NCBI GenBank assembly: GCA_902729315.2
Contig: LR746281.1
Coordinates: forward strand, 749,001 to 813,000
Source of the DNA: Spirodela intermedia
Taxonomy: Eukaryota > Streptophyta > Magnoliopsida > Alismatales > Araceae
Direction of reading: 5' to 3'
DNA length: 64,000 nt
Made by a program: the position numbers and the translations under genes. Positions 24,101 through 35,744 of the stretch are shown piece by piece; the stretch's first letter is position 1, and each line of letters begins with the position of its first letter. Below the pieces are notes generated by a model that worked only from the letters and a program-made list of their open reading frames with translations, was not told where the DNA came from and ran no database searches.

Positions 24101-27027
24101 TTGAAAAAAGCGTCCCATAGTCGTATCATTGGTGGTTCTGGAGGCGTCGTAATGATGACTTTCTCTGCATGCCTATCTTATATGATTACTGTTGAAGAAT
24201 TTATAGATCTTCGTCGAAAAGTGTTGATATATGATGATGAGGGTGATTTTTTTTTTTCTATTGATGGTTATCTAAGGTTAAGTTTATATGCAGTCATTTG
24301 TAAAGATTTACAATGAACGGGGACCCAAAATCTGTCAAAAAATGGAAAAGGATCTCCCTTACAAAAAGAAAAATCTTGATATGACACGTGATAGAATGAA
24401 CAAGCTTAGAATGAATATCAATGCCAAGTATATACTTTGTAAGAGTAGGAGAGATACCGTCATTGTTATCTTAGTTGTTGAGTATGGCATTATTGATATT
24501 ATTCTGAAATTCTGGTCCAGAACCACTGTGGTCAAGTTTTGAAGCAGTCCTTGTTCTAATGTAATAATAGAAGGCAGTTTCCCGTCATTCTGTCCTTAAC
24601 TTGGAAGGGAATGTCGAACGTCATTCCTCCTGTATTGCTATGGGACGTTTGGTGGGAGAGAGAGCTCGAAAAATTTCAAGGTGTCTTTAAGGAGATTGAA
24701 GAATCGTCGTCTGAGCTGTTTAATCGATCAAAGACTGATGTGTTGAAAGGAAATGTTGAACGGTATTACTTCCTGCGCTACTATGGGTCATTTGGCCGTG
24801 AGAGAGAGCTCGAAAATTTTCAAGATACTTTAAGGGGATTGAAGATTGTCGGCTGAGCTGTTGAAGTGTTGTAAACTTCAAGAGGCTCTTCGCAGAAGTC
24901 AGTGCTTTCAGAATCTCTATTGGGGGAAAGTTTATTTAATTTAGTGTTTTCATTCCTTAAAATAGCTGTCCTTCATAATTGTAATCTAAGTTACTTGCTA
25001 GTTTACCAACCGAGTCCCCTTTCTTATCAATGCATCTGGCCTTTGGGTGGGAATTTAGATCATCTTTTCTTCCTCTCTTTGATATTTTGTGGATGATCAT
25101 TACTCATTTCAAAGCAAAAACTATTTTTGTCATCCTTTTTGAGTATCCTCATTTTACATGAACAATTGATGGTGAGCTTCTGGTTTCCTTTCATTGTCTA
25201 ATATCTTGTGCTTTAATCATGGTATAATTTTAAATGCATAATCCTTGAAGAATGGAAAGTACACGATATTTTGTTTCTTTTCAATTACCATGTAATTTGT
25301 GCTTCATTTGTTGCATAATGGCACCAGATGAAGGTACGAGCTAGGCTTGCCAATCCACTGCCTAAAACTCAGGCTGTGAAAGGTGGAATGCGTGGTGGAT
25401 TCCGAATTGGGCATGCTGGAATGGGTGGTTTCTCAAGGTTTGGTAAGTCTATCCATCTGAGGTGCTTACATGTTTCTATGTGTACCGTACACCTTTACGA
25501 TTTTCTCTTCTTTTTTCCCAGCAGGTAGAGGATATGGCAGGGGGAGGGTTCCCTTTGCCCGAGGAGGGTTCCAAGGTGGCCGAGGGTTCCACATTCGTGG
25601 ACATGGCCGAGGTGGAAGATTTCCCTTCTTTGCCGAAGGCAACATGGACAACTCCCATTTCAGGTTCCGCGGTCGGCAGCCATTTGGAGCGCGAGGTCCA
25701 ACTTTACTTGGACTTAGAAATCTCAGTTTTAACGAGTGATCTTTTTTTAGTTCATGGAAATTGAATAAGTGACGAGATATTCATGCATTCTGATCAGGTT
25801 TTCTTCTTTTCTTCTTCTTCTCACGTTTTTTGTTGGTAAACAGGTGGACGAGGATCTTTCAGGGGGGACTATGAAGGAGTAAATGAAGAATTTCCTCCAA
25901 GGCTCGATACCAGCAGGTCTAGGCATGGGGGTTTTGTAAGAGGCCGTGGCAGGCCCCTTCATCTGAGAGGGGAGCCATTTTCTTTTGATGGTGATTTTGG
26001 CGGGCCTTCTGATGGTGGACACTATGCTGAAGATCCGTACTATTATGGTGATGTTGGCCATGGTGTCAAAAGACCATTCTCTATGATTGTAAGATTCATA
26101 GACGTGCCACTGAAGTTATGTCTTTCTCAATGATTATTTTCATATTTTTATCGGTTAAAGATGTGTGGTACTGGATCAGGATGAGTCTAGGTTCTTGGAG
26201 CCTGGGAGCAGGGTACGTCCTCGCTACAATCCTGCTGATCCGTTGGCTGGTGAAGCTCGTTATCAAGGTTTGGACCTGGAACTTCTATAAACATTGTGCA
26301 TAGCTGAAATGTTCATTTAATTACCATCCCGGATGTTTAGTGGCCGTCTCTCAGGCACAATAGATTCTCAGACGCCTAGATTATTGATGACTTTCCTTAG
26401 TTCAATTTTTTGTTAGCAATGTTAATTGATGATGCTTTTACATTGTAACTATGGTTCAAACTTTTAATTGTCTATCATTTCGTGTTTAGGTCATAGGATA
26501 TTTTTGCCTTCATTACTAATTGGCCTTAATTTTTTAATTGAACTTTTTTTCTTTACAATCCAAACACAGTGATGCTTAGAATTTGCATCAATGCATCAGA
26601 GCATTAGTCAGCACGAAACGGATATATCAAGCGTATATATTTAAATTTAGAGTATAGGAACGAAATAGATAGAGGGAAGATTGTGATGTGAGGCAGCTAG
26701 CGATCTGTGTTTTTGGTTTCTAGGCTCTGCTAGTTAATAATGCTCACTTTGCTCTGACTGTGTTTTTATTACTTCCATTATTTTCTTCTACTAAGTCCTT
26801 CCATGAACTGTATTTTCTCTTTTTTTTTGTAGATCGTATGCGAGGTTCTGGCAGTATGTATTCTCATGACTACTATGGTTCAGATGTAAGTAAATGAATT
26901 TGATTATCTTTGCATGTTGTCACCTAGGTTCTAATGTACTTTATCGCTGTATCTCTCGCAGTATGGGGGTTCAGGATATTCATCTCTATATGGAGGTGAA
27001 GGTTCTGGAAGCAGATATTATTATTAG
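21187..27027 (+). CDS. hnRNP Q/R-like protein with three RRMs and an RGG tail
   Basis: Eleven coding exons: 21187-21478, 21581-22389, 22933-23022, 23112-23354, 23441-23662, 25328-25442, 25525-25695, 25844-26088, 26180-26267, 26833-26885 and 26962-27027. They give 797 aa, all in phase. A basic Pro/Ser/Lys head and a long acidic Glu-rich region (about residues 98-290) precede three RRMs. RRM1 is at about 302-378 (IFVGGLDRDATEEDV; GFAFVKF), RRM2 at about 382-465 (TLFLGNI; GFAFVEF) and RRM3 at about 478-560 (VFVDGMPP; DFGFVNY). The remainder is Gly/Arg-rich with RGG and GRG repeats and ends in YGGEGSGSRYYY. The architecture matches the plant hnRNP Q-like group, most like the large Arabidopsis member At2g44710 and related to LIF2, which links RNA binding to chromatin control. 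Nuclear RNA binding is well supported; the exact targets are unknown. Confidence 0.92.
24650..24860. repeat. Diverged 144-bp duplication in an hnRNP intron
   Basis: The block containing GAGAGAGCTCGAAAA, a TTTCAAG-type segment and a (G)AGCTGTT end occurs at about 24653-24722 and again at about 24797-24863. The GCTCGA anchor at 24664 and 24808 gives a period of 144. It lies inside the 1665-base intron between RRM3 and the RGG region. Its origin is not recognised. Confidence 0.65.
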
Positions 27028-28490
27028 ACAGCGAATGAACTGAACTCCTTGAACGTAAGACTTCTTGCATTGGCATGGTCACTCTTTATTCCTCTTCCAA
27101 GTTCGTTTAGTTTTATATTCTCCTTCCATCTGTCTTGCAGGTATAGGAAATTTCCATGGCTTCATCATGGCTTTGGCATCTGGCTCCTTCATTCTTCTTT
27201 TATAGTTTAACAGATGTCTGGCTTTTCGTTTGGAGAAGTATGTCTTTTCATCAATTTTTTTTTTTTTTTCAAAGACGTCAATAGGATTCTTAAGTGCTAG
27301 GTATGACCCAAGACGTGAGATTCTAGATAATTTCTGTATGCTGCATTTGGAGGAAGCAGAAATTTTTATTTGCCTGTGATATATAAGCTGGTTGATGATG
27401 AAATCTTGAGGTCATTGTGGAGGGTGAATCTTTGATTGGGTAATGGATTTTCAATCACAATGGTGGTTTTAATTAAAGGTCTGATCATTTTATGGAAAAG
27501 ATGTGGGAGATCGATTTTGCTGACTCTGTATTTGGAGTAACGGATCTAACTTTATGATGGGCATTCCTGCTGAAAGATTATCCAATTTCTAATGTTCTAT
27601 TTCATTGGATCTTAGACAAGTTGTTAATATGATTGATGATCAGCCTGCTGAATTTGCTGAAGGAGGTCCAGATTGTAAAGTGGATTTTGGGTGGTATGGC
27701 TTCTATGATGGTGAGCTTATAGTTTAAAACTCGGTATTCGTGCCAAAATTTTACCTTGCAGAAACATATTTGAATCGTCATACTCATCATATAGCCTGGA
27801 GATACAAGATCTCTACGAGTTTATGGGTTTTAATTTGGATGATTCTCTAAGATGAAGCGCCGAATGATTCATGGAACAGTACGTTTGTTATTTACTGTAG
27901 CCATCTAATTCCTGGTCTGTGTGAGTATCGGTTGGGAGTACTGTTGGTGGACATGGTGGATTTGTTTCGTTTGGGTAGGCAAATCTGTGTTTTTTTCCCT
28001 TCCTTGAAATGATTGATGCGTCTATTAATTGGAGGTAATGAACAAGTATCTCAAATGTTTTACTGCTCGCAAGGATTTTGCTAGGGTTTGGTTGGTAGTT
28101 CATCCCCACTATTAATTGGATCTGTTTGAAGGTGTTTTTCTCCTCACATATATTACATTATCATTGACGCTGTTTTAATTCGATTGTATTTATATCCGAT
28201 CAAATCAGCTTTTAGGTTATCCATAATCCTCAATACATTGCTTATACTGTGTTATTGCTTTGGTCTCTGTATGTGTTCCATGCTCTACAGCATTAGAGAA
28301 GTTTTTTTTTTTTTTTTTGACTTTGCTTTCAACCTCAGGTAAAGTCAGATTTTAGTATGATGCATATTTTTTTTCTCCGAAAATCATTCAATTGAAATCA
28401 CCGATTTCTCATCCAACAATGGTTGTAAGTATTTAGAAAAAGGCCTGGCTCAGATTCAGTTTTGCCCGGGTTGAAGTTATGCTGGGACAA
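27028..28490. other. 3' flank of the hnRNP gene, no further gene seen
   Basis: The first few hundred bases are probably 3' UTR. TGCAGGTATAGG at about 27137 could mark a 3'-UTR intron. The rest is AT-rich, with T runs near 27257 and 28300. No coding region is recognised on either strand. Confidence 0.5.
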
Positions 28491-28491
28491 G

Positions 28492-28522
<31 letters not shown>

Positions 28523-28641
28523 GCCTCCCCCCTCCGTACCCACTAACAGTAACTCTGTTGCAGGCATAATCTCTCTCTCTCTCTCTCTCTCTCTTCCAGC
28601 CTCCCCCCTCCGTACCCACTAACAGTAACTCTGTTGCAGGC

Positions 28642-28680
<39 letters not shown>

Positions 28681-28733
28681 GCCTCCCCCCTCCGTACCCA
28701 CTAACAGTAACTCTGTTGCAGGCATAATCACTG
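28491..28733. repeat. Compound minisatellite: CT tract plus 50-base unique block, three copies
   Basis: A (CT)n tract followed by an identical block running from TTCCAGCCTCCCCC to GTTGCAGGCATAATC occurs three times, with TTCCAG at 28518, 28594 and 28676. Spacing is 76 then 82, and the difference lies only in the number of CT dinucleotides. The unique blocks look identical, so the amplification is recent. Each unit contains CT-rich sequence followed by CAG, that is, repeated splice-acceptor-like sequence. Confidence 0.93.
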
Positions 28734-28991
28734 ATCTTACAGCATTTGTTTTAATAGGAGAGGAGGGGGGAGGATGAAGTTGTTTGATTTGTGTCTGAGA
28801 TTTGTTAGTTGTAGAATGATTTTCTACTAAATGGCTACACAAGTCTACGCCATGAACCTCATAGCGGTTGAATGATACATCCGAGGTAGCTCTGCGTTTC
28901 CTTCTCTTGCGATGATGTTAGATAACCTTTTTTCTATTTACGGTATTACTTGATGTGAAAATACAAAGAAAAGGAATGACTCGGATTTGGG

Positions 28992-28995
<4 letters not shown>

Positions 28996-29042
<47 letters not shown>

Positions 29043-29132
29043 CCTTCCCTCCTGAAGATCAGTGCATTAAGAAGACCGAGCAGGATGTACAATGAGATCA
29101 AGCCTAATGAATCAAGAGCGCCTCCAGTGTAA

Positions 29133-29164
<32 letters not shown>

Positions 29165-29166
29165 AA
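28996..29166. repeat. Two long (CT)n microsatellites
   Basis: (CT)n tracts at about 28996-29040 and 29135-29164 flank about 95 bases of unique sequence. They lie in the intergenic region between the hnRNP gene and the 3' end of COQ2. Confidence 0.9.
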
Positions 29167-29317
29167 ATATGTGCATAAAGAGGGCCAGCCATGAGGCCCG
29201 GATCTCCTCTGGAATGCAGCTGCAGACAATAATATGAATACAGGAGATACTCTTTTAACTAAAGCTGATGGCTTTGCCGAAAATAACTGGAGAGATGGTG
29301 TACATAAACTAATCAGG

Positions 29318-29597
29318 GGATTATACTCTCTGAAGTGAAAATAAATTCGATAAAAAATTGAGGGTGATGTGGATCAGATCCAATATATCTGATCTTGTCA
29401 ACGCTGGAATAAGTGGCGTGAGCAATGACCGGCTTGTCCCCACCACTAAAGGCCACGTATACACATCAGCACCATTGGTCTTAGCTCCTTTGGCATGACC
29501 CACTGCCGCAATCAGCACTTGAAAAATAATAATAATAATAAAAGTCAGAAATGAGCCCACTTTCACATGTTTTTGTCCTATGATGACCCATTTGACA

Positions 29598-29635
<38 letters not shown>

Positions 29636-29849
29636 TCTCGCTGGTGGAGATGGGGTTCAGAGCAATCTGGCCCGAGCCGATTTCTTGGGCTCTACAAAAG
29701 CTTGCATCCGGCCCAATTCAATGAGGGTCACAGTAGATAAAATTAAACAGTGGATTGTAGTCTCTGAAGTGGAAGGGTGATGAACGCCGGAATAAGTGGC
29801 TAGCTAAGACACTTTCTCATGTTTTTGTTCTATGATCACCCGTTTGACA

Positions 29850-29892
<43 letters not shown>

Positions 29893-29985
29893 GGTGGAGC
29901 TGGGTTCAGAGCAATCTGGCCCAGAGCCCATTCCCTGGGCCTTACAAAAGCTTGCACCCGGCCCAATTCATTAGTGCCCCTAATT
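29318..29985. repeat. Diverged tandem duplication with internal CT tracts
   Basis: Blocks occur twice in the same order: CTCTGAAGTG; CGCCGGAATAAGTGG or its CGCTGG variant; CATGTTTTTGT; TTTGACAACCTT followed by (CT)n; GGTTCAGAGCAATCTGGCCC; and ACAAAAGCTTGCA followed by CCGGCCCAATTCA. The first copy is at about 29318-29735 and the second at about 29751-29985. The second lacks about 150 bases between the second and third blocks. This may be a fragment of a mobile element, but no terminal structure or coding region was seen. Confidence 0.75.
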
Positions 29986-30282
29986 GGGATTAATGTAGAA
30001 TATTGTTCTCGAATAAGAAAAAACAGGCCACATTGATAAGGAAATGGCTCAGTTATCCCTCACAAAGTTTGGCCCATTTTGACTGAACTGTGCAAACCGA
30101 TCTACACTCAGAGAACTCGGGAAGTACCAAAAGGGTGGGCGCCGCAATGAGAGAACCCTGAGCTAAGATGGGCCCACTGCTTAAGGTAGATACTCCAAGA
30201 GATACCAAAAATATGATGAGCAATTCAATAAAGGTGAGGCGTGTAGAGCCCTTTTGGGTGTGAATGAAGAGGGTGGTACCTT

Positions 30283-31832
30283 TCAAGATGCTAGTCGACC
30301 CAACAAGATTCCACTGAAGACGAAAGCTCCAAACCATTTGTTGGAGACAAATCTGAAAATAAACAGGCCAAAGCTCAGATTTTTTCTGATTTTCCCCATT
30401 CAGTTGGAGAAAATAATGAGTTGAAAAAAACGCTGCAAATGTTATGTTCATCCCACAATGGATTTATGAAAATAATAAAACTGAAAATTTTATGCAGAGA
30501 TAGTTGAGACCATCGCCATTGAAGGTAATAGTAGAATGAAGAACATACTTCTATTTGGGGTGTAAAGTGGAGGCGAAGCCATCTAAACCCTAATGGAAGA
30601 TCTCGAGTGTAGCCAAGCGAGAAGCACGCACAGGCAAAGGTGTCGGCAGAGATTGGGGAATATAAACGCCATGTGCTCCTTTTAAGAGTGAGATTGAGCT
30701 GATTGATGCAAGTCAACGAGCAATTCTCAAATGCCTCATCCTACGTCTGAATTCAGCTTCAGATAGTCAACTTGAAACTCTTCACAATTTGCTAATCCGC
30801 AATGATGGGTTCGCGGTTTCCATTCATAGAACAGGAAGCTGACTGATGCAAGTCAACGAGCAATCAACTCTTCACAATTTGCTAATCCGCAATGATGGGT
30901 TCGCGGTTTCCATTCATAGAACAGGAAGCTGACTGATGCAAGTCAACGAGCAATCAACTCTTCACAATTTGCTAATCCGCAATGATGGGTTCGCAGTTTC
31001 CATTCATAGAACAGGAAGCGGGCCTAAAATTTCTCACTGACAAAGAACAAAGGCTAAAAAAAGGATGATGATGGGACTCCAATACCAGATGAAGATCAAG
31101 AAATAGTTGAATGGAATTCAACAATGTAAGGGGACAAGAAAGCAAGGAAGGGGGTCCGAGATGGAACACTACACACGGGGGATAAGCTTTCGAGCTAGGA
31201 ATTTTATTAATAACCCCCCTAAAAATTGAGACTTTACCGTTTCCCCCCGGCTAGCATAAGAAAATTGGATTGGTGGACTATCAGATGACAGCCAGCCTGT
31301 GTTTGAACTGATTTATAAGGGAAGTGAGGGTGTATAGATAACAATGAGGCAGACCCTACTTTGGTCTAATCAATCAAAAGATGTTTAAAAAAATGGCGAT
31401 GCAGCAAAAATATTGAGATGAAGAGAATCCCTTGAAAATGCGTACTTTCGGTTGCAATCTGCACGACTAGATAAGTCAACAGACCATATCTGCCATCCTA
31501 ACTGTCCAGCTGCAAGAGTCAAACATGTGTAATACGGCCACTCTGTTCTACAAGAGAAAGCAAGCAGTTAATTACTTCAGCATGATAGCTAATGAAAGGC
31601 TTCATGCCAGCCGGCAAAGGAAACTAATACGAACCAAGCTCTGCGTTGTATCCAGAGAGGGCAAGGCTACTAACACAGGAAACCCCAAATCCAGAAATCC
31701 AGTTCTTGGTTAGATGACCGAATCTCAATGCCGTTGACTTGACGCCTACTTTCAGGTCATCTTCCTTATCCTGGGGATTACCTTTGTCAGCATTTCTTAA
31801 AGAAGGAAGGAAAATTTTGCTAGCTACTTGTG

Positions 31833-31867
<35 letters not shown>

Positions 31868-34800
31868 AAGGAAAATGAGATGGTAAGTGATTGCAATGCT
31901 GGAGCATAGTCAATGTACCTGATGTGCATAGATAGTATCATATACGAGTGTCCAGAAGACCCCTGCACTGTACAATGGGATGACAACTGCAGGATCTAGG
32001 CTTCCTCTAATAGCAGCCCAGCCAAGTAAAGCTCCCCAGTTAAAGGTTAGACCTAAATATGCTTGGGGCTGCAGAATCAGGGGCCAATTTAATTACATAG
32101 CTTCTTTTTTTTTTTCCAGAAAATCCATAATTCATCGTAGTATAATCTGTCACATACCCAAAATGTGAATCTCTTCATGAGGGGGTAGGAGAAAACCAGC
32201 AGCAATGATGATGCACCTAAGACACGGCTTTTGGAAAGAATGAAATGGCGTTACATACCCCAAATTCTTGCACACTATTTTAGTATATGAGAAGAGAATG
32301 GCGCCTTCGTTGCAAAGAGAGCCAATTCATAAAAGAAATGTGCAGACAATTGAAGGAACCAGGAGACCGCATTTTATGAATAAAATTAGTAAGAAATAAT
32401 CAACGGATTTGTCTCAGTCAATGAAGAGAAATCGCACCTAACATGCTGGTGCGAAGGTGCAAAACATCGGATGCAGAGGAAAGAAGGATCTCCATCACTC
32501 TTCTATTAGATTAGTCATTATTGATATTTATCAATTCCAAAAATAATAGAACAGTAAATGATGAACATGACCCATAAAGTCTGCACGATTAATTTACACT
32601 ACATGCAGTATCCATTCATATGCTGAGGACCTCGAAGTGTAACAAACAGTTATATTTTCTTTAATGATTGATGCATGAAATTCTTAGACCACATGGAGAC
32701 AGCGGATTTGCGAGTAACTCAAAAGAATAGGTGAACTTCAAAGTTGAATAATGACGTTTAATAACTCTCAAGAAGAAGATAACTAGCACGCTGATGATAA
32801 TCATGATAAACAAAGAAAACTCTTCTGGGGTTTTCACACTTCCCATGAGATGTATGTCTGGTCTAAAATACACAAGCAGAAAATATGCTAAATGACTTCT
32901 CTTTTGTTTCTTCCTACATGATACTGATAAACATGAGTTGCAAACTTATTCCTATTAGTTCTTCCATCCATCTGAGCCAACATCATCATCTGTCGTCTCT
33001 CTCTCTCTCTCTCAGAGGTACTCCGACAAGATATCCACCCGATATTGGGGTATCTTATTAACATTCAAACAAACGAAACTCAACGAAAAGTTTTAAAACA
33101 AAGTGCCTCCTCATAAAAGTAGTTACAAGTTACCTGAAATCATTCAATTGAAGAAGGATTCCAAGTCCCAACAAAAGCTGAAACCCAAGAAACGAAAGCC
33201 CTTGGAATGGTGTCAAAAGACCAGATGCAATTGGTCTAGACTTTGTTCGCTCCACCTATAGCAACCAAGAAAAAACAAGCAGTGAGTGTAATAAATCGTT
33301 AGGAAATATTAGTGAAGATCAATCAACAATACTCATGTCAGCCATCAGAGTTTTTCTACTAGTTATGGCCGCAAAAGATGTGTAGCACGTGAAATTCTTT
33401 TTTATCGTATTTTCATGCGAACGGATCTTTCCCCTTGACAGGAACCTAAAATGAACTGTTAATTCCTGCGAACACAGTCTTGCTATGGTTTTCTTCCTGG
33501 AAATCCTCTGACCTAGAACTAGTCTTTTTTTCACCACCATCCAAGCGGCAAAACGAACAGCTGCACAATCTCCTTGAGACCAAATACATTAATCGTCCCT
33601 GCTGCTCTAATTCCCAGTTCAGCTGGATAACTGTAGATTTATTGAAGAGTAAGCCAACAAAAAAAAGAAGAGGGTATAATTTTTCAAACGCCGAATAAAA
33701 CAAGCCGAAACCAATGCTGATAGAAAGCTTCTATTTCTTATTTTTTTCGTAGGGGTAATACACCACTTCGCTGAGAATAAAGTTAAAGCAGTGCGCATCA
33801 ATGCACATACAAAATACTAAGTCAATACACGAAAGAAGGTGTTGGGATAGAACGAGAAAGAGCTTCTCAAAGTAGGAATAAGTCGTCTAAAGTAAAATTG
33901 GCAGCATCAATCCATGCCAAAGTTGGAATATGTTTTCTTATCCAAGTCAACAAGATTCTTTGATATTTGGCTAGCAGATGAAATCACATTCAGTGAGGTT
34001 GTTTGGATGAATCTTACGCATTCATGATCTGATGTTACTCCAGGGTACGGCATTGAATGCCAATTTTCTGATTACAATAATAATCATTTGCAAGCCACAA
34101 GATTGCATAAAAAAACATATCTTATTATCACTGATGGGAATGCGGCATTGGCATTCGGGAGTACCTTGTTGTCAATGTCTCGATCTAGGAGATCATTGAC
34201 TGTGCAGCCAGCCCCTCTCAGAAGCACGGCACCGCATCCAAACAGAGCAAGCATCTTAAGGTCGGGAAGATTTCCAGGGCGTGCAGCAAATGTAATTGAC
34301 CTACATTGACGAACCTGAATATCAGTCATCTTACTGGTCACCCATTTTTGGTGGACATTTTTCAAAATACCCTTCCTCGTTTTGCAAGATCACATGTTCC
34401 AGGTAAGGTTTGTGTGAAGAATAAAAAATATAAATGATACTTGACCGATCAAGGAAATGCTCCTATCACCTAAATCTCATCGTCTTCATCGAAAAAATTG
34501 TCATCTGAATATCTAGGTACAGATGAGAGGACAATAAGCCTAATACCATGCGCAAGGCCAAGCCAGCAACCACGTCCCGATGGGCTTGTCCAGACGAGCG
34601 AGTAGTGCATAAGGTTCAAGAAACCTGGGGACGTATTTCTCCACCCACGACGCATCAGTAACCGGAGCCTCGTGCTGCCGATCGTCACCGCCGTCCTGCT
34701 GCCGCTCCCCCTTCTCCGAAGAACTGGATAAGGTCGCCGAGAACAAGAGACTCCGGGGGCAACTGTCCACCAATTCAAAGTGCCTTTGTTGCCATAACCG

Positions 34801-35007
34801 ATGGTCAGTAGCCGCAGTCCAGGATGATCTCGAGCGATGGAACGAAGGAGACTCCGCCGTTTGAACACCACGCAGGTGACTGGCTTCAGAAGAGCCAGAA
34901 TCCTCGGCGTAGGAGAAAATCACGGAAGGTGATTCAATGAGTGGCGTGAAGAAAGGGTAGCGCCGAACCAATATGCGCCGGGAGGCTCGCACAAGCCCTA
35001 AAACCAT
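30283..35007 (-). CDS. COQ2: 4-hydroxybenzoate polyprenyltransferase, mitochondrial (COQ2/PPT1)
   Basis: Eight exons: 35007-34547, 34300-34165, 33255-33134, 32227-32158, 32068-31919, 31770-31635, 31542-31446 and 30352-30283. They give 413 aa, against about 407 in Arabidopsis PPT1. It is a UbiA-family integral membrane enzyme that attaches the polyprenyl chain to 4-hydroxybenzoate in ubiquinone synthesis on the mitochondrial inner membrane. Both Asp-rich motifs are present: NDLLDRDID at residues 189-197 and [13 protein letters not shown] at about 306-318. The conserved [17 protein letters not shown] and [15 protein letters not shown] segments and the C-terminal FVSNKWFGA segment are also there. 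The first 110 or so residues are poorly conserved and Arg/Ser-rich (SRRILVRR), fitting a mitochondrial presequence. The ATG at 35007 is the first in frame after an upstream stop. The donor of exon 6 (G|GTTCGT) is weak. The last intron (31445-30353) holds a 90-bp tandem array. Confidence 0.93.
30704..31019. repeat. Near-identical 90-bp tandem repeat in the last COQ2 intron
   Basis: TTCACAATTTGCTAATCCGC recurs at 30781, 30871 and 30961, a period of exactly 90. Only one difference is visible in the shared part (CGCGGTTT against CGCAGTTT). The junction block GATGCAAGTCAACGAGCAAT also occurs once more before the array, at 30704. The near-identity points to very recent amplification. Confidence 0.93.
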
Positions 35008-35344
35008 CTTCCTCACTTCCTCTGCGTCTCTGTCCCTCAGATAACTTAGCAGGACCCCAGATTTATGATCATAAGGAAGAAACAAGAAGCGGCCGCCGTT
35101 CTCATCTGCTCCTAGGTCATCTTCCACGGCGGAAGATCTCGTCTCCTTAGAATCACCGAGGCTCAGGACAATCCGCCGCCGCCTCCGCCATCAAAGCTGC
35201 TTCGCACCATTAGAAGTTCAATTCCTAGATGCAGATACCAGAATGAGGTCGGAAACGGACCTGCAGTCTCCTCCCTCATTCTACCAATTCCTAGAATGCC
35301 TTCCACATCAAGAATCGTGGCGCGTGTTCATTTGCCTGTTAATG

Positions 35345-35640
35345 AGCCCGCTAAAGTGACAGCCCAAAAGGCCCATATATTCTCTCAGTTCTGGTCTTTC
35401 CACCTAAATTAAACGATTATTTTTCATATTTTCATTAATTGAATTATTTTTAATTTTTTAAAGGGAAATTAACCAAGCGAGACGGACGTTTTGAGTCACA
35501 TGTAAGTGTATATTAAATTAATTTGTGTGCATAAATTTTATAAAAAATATAATAATGAGAAATCGGGCATATAATGACGTCAGATGGATAAACCCTAGTT
35601 GGTTTGTGGGCAGCCCAATTGGTCACCGCTCCCGCCCGAC
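35345..35640. promoter_or_regulatory. Bidirectional COQ2/eIF4A3 promoter core
   Basis: The two ATGs are 737 bases apart and divergent. Within the gap are AGCCCA and GGCCCAT (Site II on the minus strand) at about 35360-35376, a very AT-rich segment at 35395-35570, the telo-box AAACCCTAG at 35590-35598 and TGGGCAGCCCA at about 35607-35617. Telo-box plus Site II fits a constitutive translation or RNA-metabolism gene. How the elements divide between the two genes is inference. Confidence 0.6.
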
Positions 35641-35744
35641 AATAAAAACCCGTTCGCCCCCCTTTCTCCGGAATCCCTACTTCAGTTGCTTCGTCTCCGT
35701 TCTTCTTTGTCTTCTGGTAGGGATCTGGTGTCGCAGAGCTTTCC

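Noticed and set aside
23879-24316. 145-codon plus-strand frame inside an hnRNP intron
   Set aside because: There is no recognised domain and no splice sites joining it in frame. The flanking exons join cleanly without it.
30704-31019. CRISPR-like array
   Set aside because: Units are directly contiguous 90-mers without unique spacers, in a plant intron.
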